This document shows positions 5,570 to 9,034 of a DNA stretch of 9,034 nt, in pieces (the first letter of the stretch is position 1; the number at the start of each line of letters is the position of its first letter). The DNA lies in assembly GCA_023489025.1 (NCBI GenBank), contig JAMDCN010000053.1:1-9034 (forward strand), in the 5' to 3' direction. The notes under the pieces were generated by a model that searched no databases, was not told the origin of the DNA, and worked only from the letters and a program-made list of their open reading frames with translations. Source of the stretch: Deltaproteobacteria bacterium (GTDB lineage Bacteria; Desulfobacterota_E; Deferrimicrobia; Deferrimicrobiales; Deferrimicrobiaceae). A program made the translations under genes and the position numbers.

Positions 5570-6978
5570 AGACCGCCTCCCCCCGCCGGATCCTCATCGT
5601 CGACGACGAGCCCCAGGTCCTGTCGTTTCTCACGGAGCTCTTCTCCTCCGAGGGGTGGGAGACACACGCCGCGCCATCGGGGTCGGCCGGGATCGAGATG
5701 CTGGAGCGCGAGCGGTTCGACGTGGTCCTCACGGACCTCAAGATGCCCGGGGCCGACGGCATCGAAGTGCTCCGGGCGGCCAAGACGATCCAGTCGGACG
5801 CCGAAGTGATCCTGATGACCGCTTACAGCAGCCTGGACAGCGCGGTCGAGGCGATGCGCGGCGGGGCGTTCCACTACCTCCTGAAGCCGTTCCACGCCGA
5901 GGAGGTGCTCCACCTCGCCGCCAAGGCGTGCGACCAGCGGCAGCTCAAGCGGGAGAACCGGTTCCTCAAGGCGGCGTCGCGCGGCGGCTACCAGCTCCAC
6001 GCCGTCGCGGCCGCGAACCCGGCGATGCAGGAGGCCGTGGCATCGGTCCAGCGGCTCGCCGACACGGAGATCCCGGTCCTCCTCGCGGGGGAGTACGGGA
6101 CCGGGCGCGGCTTCTTCGCGCGGGTCCTCCACTACCACAGCACGCGGTCGGAGGCCCTGTTCGTCCCCGTCTATTGCGCGGGGGCCACCGAGGAGATCCT
6201 CGAGGACGACCTGTTCGGACACGCGCCGGGGGCCTACGCGCGCGCCATCCTGCCGAGGGAGGGGAAGATGGAGCTCGCCAACCGCGGGACGCTGTTCCTC
6301 GCCAACCTCGACGAGGCGAGTCCCCGGGTCCAGGACCGCCTCGCCCGGTCCCTCGCGTCCCGGACCACCGCGCGCGCCGGGAGCGATCAGGAGGTCGCGC
6401 TGGACATCCGGCTCATCGCCTCGTGCCGGCCCGACCCCGAGGGACTCGTCGAGAAGGGAAATCTCCGCCGGGAGCTGTTCGATGCCCTGCGCCCGGGGCT
6501 CATCCGCGTCCCGCCGCTCCGGGAGCGGCCCGAGGACATCCCGCTCCTGCTCCATCATTTCCTCTTCGAGGCGAACCAGGAACGGAAGAAACCGCTGCGG
6601 GGCTTCAGCGAGGCGGCCCTCAAGGCGCTTTGCGCCTACCCCTGGCCCGGGAACAGCCGCGAGCTCGTCCGGCTCGTCCGGACGATCTCCTCCCGGAAGA
6701 AGCAGGGGACGATCGTGGACGCTTCCGATCTGCCCGTCGAAATCCTGTATGGGAAGCGACGGAGAAAGGAGACCGGGGAACCGGCGGGAGCCCCGCCGCG
6801 CCCCGACATCCACAGCGCGATCCGGGACATCGAGAAGCCCATGGTGATGCAGGCGCTCGCCCTTTCGGAGGACGACCGCGAGCAGGCGGCCGCCCTCCTG
6901 CGGATCGGCGTCGCCGCGCTCGAGGAGCTGATGCGGCGCCACGGCATCGAAGGAACCCGGAAGGAGAACCCCGGATGA
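5566..6978 (+). CDS. NtrC-like response regulator with degenerate AAA+ domain
   Basis: The 470-residue protein has the full sigma-54-activator layout. The receiver (about 7-120) is intact: D13, D14, phospho-acceptor D57 in LTDLKMPG, T85 and K107. The AAA+ domain (about 142-375) keeps its fold motifs, including PPLRERPEDIP and YPWPGNSREL, but its catalytic motifs are changed. Walker A reads GEYGTGRG (175-182), with R181 for Lys. The GAFTGA loop reads GAYARA (222-227). Walker B reads LFLAN (243-247), with A246-N247 for Asp-Glu. Sensor I has R288 for Asn, and one arginine-finger position (YYRL) reads FDAL. A Fis-type helix-turn-helix follows (about 420-461, REQAAALLRIG). ATP hydrolysis and sigma-54 contact are therefore doubtful, so it probably acts as a phosphorylation-switched DNA-binding regulator. 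It overlaps both neighbours by 4 nt. No histidine kinase is in the window. Confidence 0.93.
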   Translation: MKTASPRRILIVDDEPQVLSFLTELFSSEGWETHAAPSGSAGIEMLERERFDVVLTDLKMPGADGIEVLRAAKTIQSDAEVILMTAYSSLDSAVEAMRGGAFHYLLKPFHAEEVLHLAAKACDQRQLKRENRFLKAASRGGYQLHAVAAANPAMQEAVASVQRLADTEIPVLLAGEYGTGRGFFARVLHYHSTRSEALFVPVYCAGATEEILEDDLFGHAPGAYARAILPREGKMELANRGTLFLANLDEASPRVQDRLARSLASRTTARAGSDQEVALDIRLIASCRPDPEGLVEKGNLRRELFDALRPGLIRVPPLRERPEDIPLLLHHFLFEANQERKKPLRGFSEAALKALCAYPWPGNSRELVRLVRTISSRKKQGTIVDASDLPVEILYGKRRRKETGEPAGAPPRPDIHSAIRDIEKPMVMQALALSEDDREQAAALLRIGVAALEELMRRHGIEGTRKENPG

Positions 6979-8006
6979 GGGCGGCGTTCTTCCGCGCGCA
7001 CGGCCCGCTCGACGTCATCGAATACGGAGAGCTCCCCGACCCCGCGCCCGGGCCGGGGCAGGTCCGCGTCCGCATCCGGGCGGCGGCGCTCAACCACCTC
7101 GACATCTTCGTCCGGAACGGCATCCCCGGGATCCCGGTCGCCCTCCCTCACGTGATGGGGTCCGACGGGGCGGGCGTCGTCGAGAGCGTCGGCGCGGGAG
7201 TCCGGGGCGTGGAGCCGGGCGACGAGGTGGTGCTCAACCCCGGGATCAACTGCGGGACGTGCGAGTTCTGCCTCGCGGGGGAACACTCGCTCTGCGTCGC
7301 ATTCCATCTTCTCGGGGAGCACATCGCGGGGACCTTCGCGGAATACGCCGTGGCGCCCGCGGTGAACGCCCACCCGAAGCCGAAGGAGCTCTCCTGGGAG
7401 GAGGCGGCCGCTTTTCCGCTGACGTTCCTCACCGCCTGGCGGATGCTCGTCACCAAGGCCCGGATCAAGCCGGGCGAGACGCTCCTCGTCATCGGCATCG
7501 GGAGCGGCGTCGGCGTCGCCGCGCTCCGGATCGCGAAGATGCTGGGTCTCACCGTCTACGTCACCTCCGGGAGCCCGGAGAAGCTGCGCCGCGCCGCGGA
7601 GCTCGGGGCGGACCTGGGGGTAGACCACTCGGCCGCGGACTTCTCCGCCGAGGTCCGGAAGGCGACGGCGAAGCGCGGGGTCGACATCGTCCTCGACTCG
7701 GTCGGGAAGGCCACTTGGAGGAAATCGATCGCGTCGCTCGCCAAGGGGGGGCGCCTGTTGACCTGCGGCGCGACCACCGGCCCCGACCCGGAAGAAGACA
7801 TCGCGCGGATCTTCTGGAACCAGCTCACGGTCTACGGGTCCACGATGGGAACCCACCGGGAGTTCGCCGAGGTGCTCCGGATGTTCCGCGGCGGGCGGCT
7901 GCGTCCCGTCGTCGACTCGGTCTACCCCCTCGCCGGGGCGAAGGAGGCGACCCTTCGGCTCGAGGAGAAAAGGCAGTTCGGGAAGATCGTCCTCCGGGTC
8001 GATTGA
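6975..8006 (+). CDS. Zinc-binding medium-chain dehydrogenase / quinone oxidoreductase-like
   Basis: This cytosolic NAD(P)H-dependent oxidoreductase of the MDR superfamily has 343 residues. The GroES-like N-terminal domain carries the structural-zinc lobe C93-x2-C96-x2-C99-x7-C107. The Rossmann domain has GIGSGVG (174-180), with EEAAAFPLTFLTAW before it, as in quinone oxidoreductase-like members. Catalytic-zinc ligands of alcohol dehydrogenases appear absent: the usual Cys position reads N40-H41 and the GHE motif reads GSD (62-64). A zinc-independent reductase of enones or quinones is therefore more likely than an alcohol dehydrogenase; the substrate is unknown. The ATG overlaps the regulator's stop (ATGA), and AAGGAG lies 8 nt upstream. 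Cotranscription with the regulator is almost certain. Confidence 0.92.
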   Translation: MRAAFFRAHGPLDVIEYGELPDPAPGPGQVRVRIRAAALNHLDIFVRNGIPGIPVALPHVMGSDGAGVVESVGAGVRGVEPGDEVVLNPGINCGTCEFCLAGEHSLCVAFHLLGEHIAGTFAEYAVAPAVNAHPKPKELSWEEAAAFPLTFLTAWRMLVTKARIKPGETLLVIGIGSGVGVAALRIAKMLGLTVYVTSGSPEKLRRAAELGADLGVDHSAADFSAEVRKATAKRGVDIVLDSVGKATWRKSIASLAKGGRLLTCGATTGPDPEEDIARIFWNQLTVYGSTMGTHREFAEVLRMFRGGRLRPVVDSVYPLAGAKEATLRLEEKRQFGKIVLRVD

Positions 8007-8015
8007 CGGCCCGGC

Positions 8016-8031
8016 CGGCCGTTCCCGGCCG
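8016..8031. terminator. Possible bidirectional terminator hairpin
   Basis: CGGCCG (8016-8021), loop TTCC, CGGCCG (8026-8031) lies in the 32-bp gap between the convergent dehydrogenase and rsmI. The 6-bp all-GC stem is stable, but only a short T-run follows (8037-8039) and nothing T-rich lies on the other strand. Position favours a shared terminator; the sequence is weak. Confidence 0.35.
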
Positions 8032-8038
8032 CCCGCTT

Positions 8039-8863
8039 TCATTTCCCCCGCTGGCGCAGGATCTCGGCGTAGACCTCTTTCCTCGACAGCCCCGTCCGCT
8101 CCGCGATCTCCCGCGCGAGGTCCCGCGAGGAGCCGGCGACGTCCGCGAGCGCCGCGCGGACGATCTCCTCGACGGACATCTCGACCGTCTTGGGGGCGCC
8201 GCCGACCACGAGCGTGATCTCGCCGAGGACCGATTCCCGGGAGGCGATCTCCTCCGCCAGATCGCCCAGCGTCCCGCGGAGGATCTCCTCGTGGACCTTC
8301 GTCAGCTCCCGGACGAGGCAGGCCCGCCGCTCGCCCAGGATCTCCGCCGCATCCTGGAGGGAGGCCGCGACCCGTTGGGGGGATTCGTAGAAGATCATCG
8401 TCCGCTTCTCCCCGGCAAGCTCCTGGAGGCCTTTGCGCCGCTTTTCCTTCCGCGCGGGAAGGAACCCCTCGAAGGCGAAGTGATCGGTGGGAAGGCCCGA
8501 GACGACGAGCGCCGAGATCAGCGCCGACGGGCCGGGAACGACCTCCACGGGGATCCCCGACGCGATCGCCTCCCGGACCAGCTCGTAGCCGGGGTCCGAG
8601 ATGGCGGGCGTCCCCGCGTCCGAGACGAGGGCCACGGTCTCCCCCGACTTCAGGCGCCGGATGAGCATCGCCCCGGCGCGCTGCTTGTTGTAGTCGTGGT
8701 AGATGGAGAGGGGCGTGCGGATCTCGTACTTGTTGAGGAGCTTCACGGTCCGCCGCGTGTCTTCGCAGGCGATCGTCGAGACTTCCTTCAGGACCCGGAG
8801 CGCCCGCAGCGTGATGTCCTCCAGGTTCCCGAGCGGCGTGGCGACGATGTACAAGGTTCCCAT
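8039..8863 (-). CDS. rsmI: 16S rRNA (cytidine-1402-2'-O)-methyltransferase RsmI
   Basis: RsmI uses S-adenosylmethionine to 2'-O-methylate C1402 in the decoding centre of 16S rRNA. The 274 residues belong to the tetrapyrrole methylase fold and carry the family motifs in order: LYIVATPLGNLEDIT (4-18), ACEDTRRT (32-39), SDAGTPAISDPG (81-92), VVPGPSALISAL (108-119), FYESPQRV (158-165) and RELTKVHEEI (185-194). The ATG at 8863 gives the family's usual MGTLYIVATP start. Another ATG two codons upstream (8869) is equally possible, because the purine-rich site lies 4 or 10 nt away respectively. Longer extensions have no ribosome binding site and overlap the upstream gene. It converges on the dehydrogenase and lies 49 nt downstream of another minus-strand gene's stop, probably in the same transcript. 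Confidence 0.96.
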   Translation of the reverse strand: MGTLYIVATPLGNLEDITLRALRVLKEVSTIACEDTRRTVKLLNKYEIRTPLSIYHDYNKQRAGAMLIRRLKSGETVALVSDAGTPAISDPGYELVREAIASGIPVEVVPGPSALISALVVSGLPTDHFAFEGFLPARKEKRRKGLQELAGEKRTMIFYESPQRVAASLQDAAEILGERRACLVRELTKVHEEILRGTLGDLAEEIASRESVLGEITLVVGGAPKTVEMSVEEIVRAALADVAGSSRDLAREIAERTGLSRKEVYAEILRQRGK

Positions 8864-8869
8864 GCCCAT

Positions 8870-8879
8870 ATCACCCCCC
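8870..8879 (-). promoter_or_regulatory. rsmI ribosome binding site (ambiguous start)
   Basis: The minus strand reads GGGGGGTGAT, close to the full anti-SD complement GGAGGTGAT. It abuts ATG 8869, and its G-run is 10 nt from ATG 8863. It rules out longer starts but does not separate these two. Confidence 0.55.
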
Positions 8880-8885
8880 GTCAAG

Positions 8886-8913
8886 GGAAGCCGGGGAAAA
8901 CGCCCGGGCTTCC
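8886..8913 (-). other. Hairpin at the stop codon of the upstream gene
   Basis: GGAAGCC (8886-8892) and GGCTTCC (8907-8913) pair over 7 bp. One mismatch follows, then 3 further G-C pairs closing a 6-nt loop (8897-8902). On the minus strand the stem begins at the last base of the preceding gene's TAG and ends just before the rsmI ribosome binding site. No T-tract follows, so a weak or factor-assisted terminator, or a processing or mRNA-stability stem, are all possible. Confidence 0.45.
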
Positions 8914-9034
8914 TACAGCTTTCCGTTGTCCGCGCAGATCGTTCCGTACGTGATTCCCGCCACCAGGTACTGGAAGAAGAAGGCCAAGGCGTTGTCCTTC
9001 CCTCGGGCGGCAAACGACCGGGAGCACCCGCCCC
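8913..9034 (-). CDS. 3' end of an unidentified gene (last 39 codons)
   Basis: On the minus strand a frame open from the right edge ends at TAG (8915-8913). The 39 visible residues include a charged part (SFAARGKDN) and a hydrophobic run (ALAFFFQYLVAGITYGTI), then ICADNGKL. Third positions are G or C in about 34 of 39 codons, like the neighbouring real genes; the competing frame that extends rsmI upstream is much poorer. The hydrophobic run could be a buried helix or a membrane segment. I cannot assign a family. The stop is 49 nt before the rsmI ATG in the same direction, so it probably precedes rsmI in an operon. Confidence 0.55.
   Translation of the reverse strand, partial: GGCSRSFAARGKDNALAFFFQYLVAGITYGTICADNGKL

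Noticed and set aside
5437..6942. 500-codon minus-strand frame opposite the response regulator
   Set aside because: Its composition is a shadow of the regulator's codons. It has no ribosome binding site and no recognisable motif.
7259..8953. Long plus-strand frame across the dehydrogenase and rsmI
   Set aside because: It is out of frame with the dehydrogenase and antisense to rsmI, both of which are certain.
8870..9013. N-terminal extension of rsmI to an ATG at 9013
   Set aside because: The extra residues are Ser/Arg-rich with poor third-position GC, no ribosome binding site precedes them, and another high-GC3 frame ends in the same region.
1..9034. CRISPR array, tRNA, rRNA, insertion sequence or integration site
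   Set aside because: No regularly spaced repeats, cloverleaf-like sequence, transposase or recombinase motifs, or flanking duplications were seen on either strand.

Overview
The window is dense bacterial chromosome DNA. GC is high, with third codon positions mostly G or C, so long spurious frames run antisense to the real genes. The sigma-54-type response regulator architecture, the AmmeMemoRadiSam radical SAM enzyme and the housekeeping mix fit a GC-rich deltaproteobacterial (Desulfobacterota-like) genome. That placement is inference: there is no rRNA or other decisive marker. I see no mobile element, CRISPR array, tRNA or rRNA.

Left part (1-1476). A gene runs off the left edge on the minus strand; only its ribosome binding site and first eight codons are present. 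A doubtful 59-codon frame of lower GC follows on the plus strand. A leader with a T-tract and a perfect 9-bp hairpin then precedes pgk (phosphoglycerate kinase), which has neither gap nor tpiA beside it.

Middle part (1481-4318). A 98-residue half-ferritin-like protein on the minus strand converges on pgk with only 4 bp between the stops. It diverges from ligA (NAD-dependent DNA ligase) across a short AT-richer region with overlapping -10-like boxes on both strands. acyP (acylphosphatase) follows ligA directly.

Coupled cluster (4037-8006). acyP overlaps amrS, the radical SAM enzyme. Next, 8 nt later, comes an 85-residue signal-peptide/single-TM protein. It overlaps a response regulator at GTGA, which in turn overlaps an NAD(P)H-dependent medium-chain dehydrogenase at ATGA. 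These overlaps indicate one translationally coupled operon, probably including ligA. The most unusual gene is the response regulator. It has an intact phosphoreceiver and a Fis-like helix-turn-helix, but its AAA+ domain has lost Walker A Lys, Walker B Asp-Glu, the GAFTGA loop and the sensor I Asn. It looks like a sigma-54-activator scaffold turned into a non-ATPase regulator.

Right part (8007-9034). On the minus strand, rsmI (16S rRNA C1402 2'-O-methyltransferase) converges on the dehydrogenase. Upstream of it lies the 3' end of another gene that continues past the right edge, with a hairpin starting at its stop codon.
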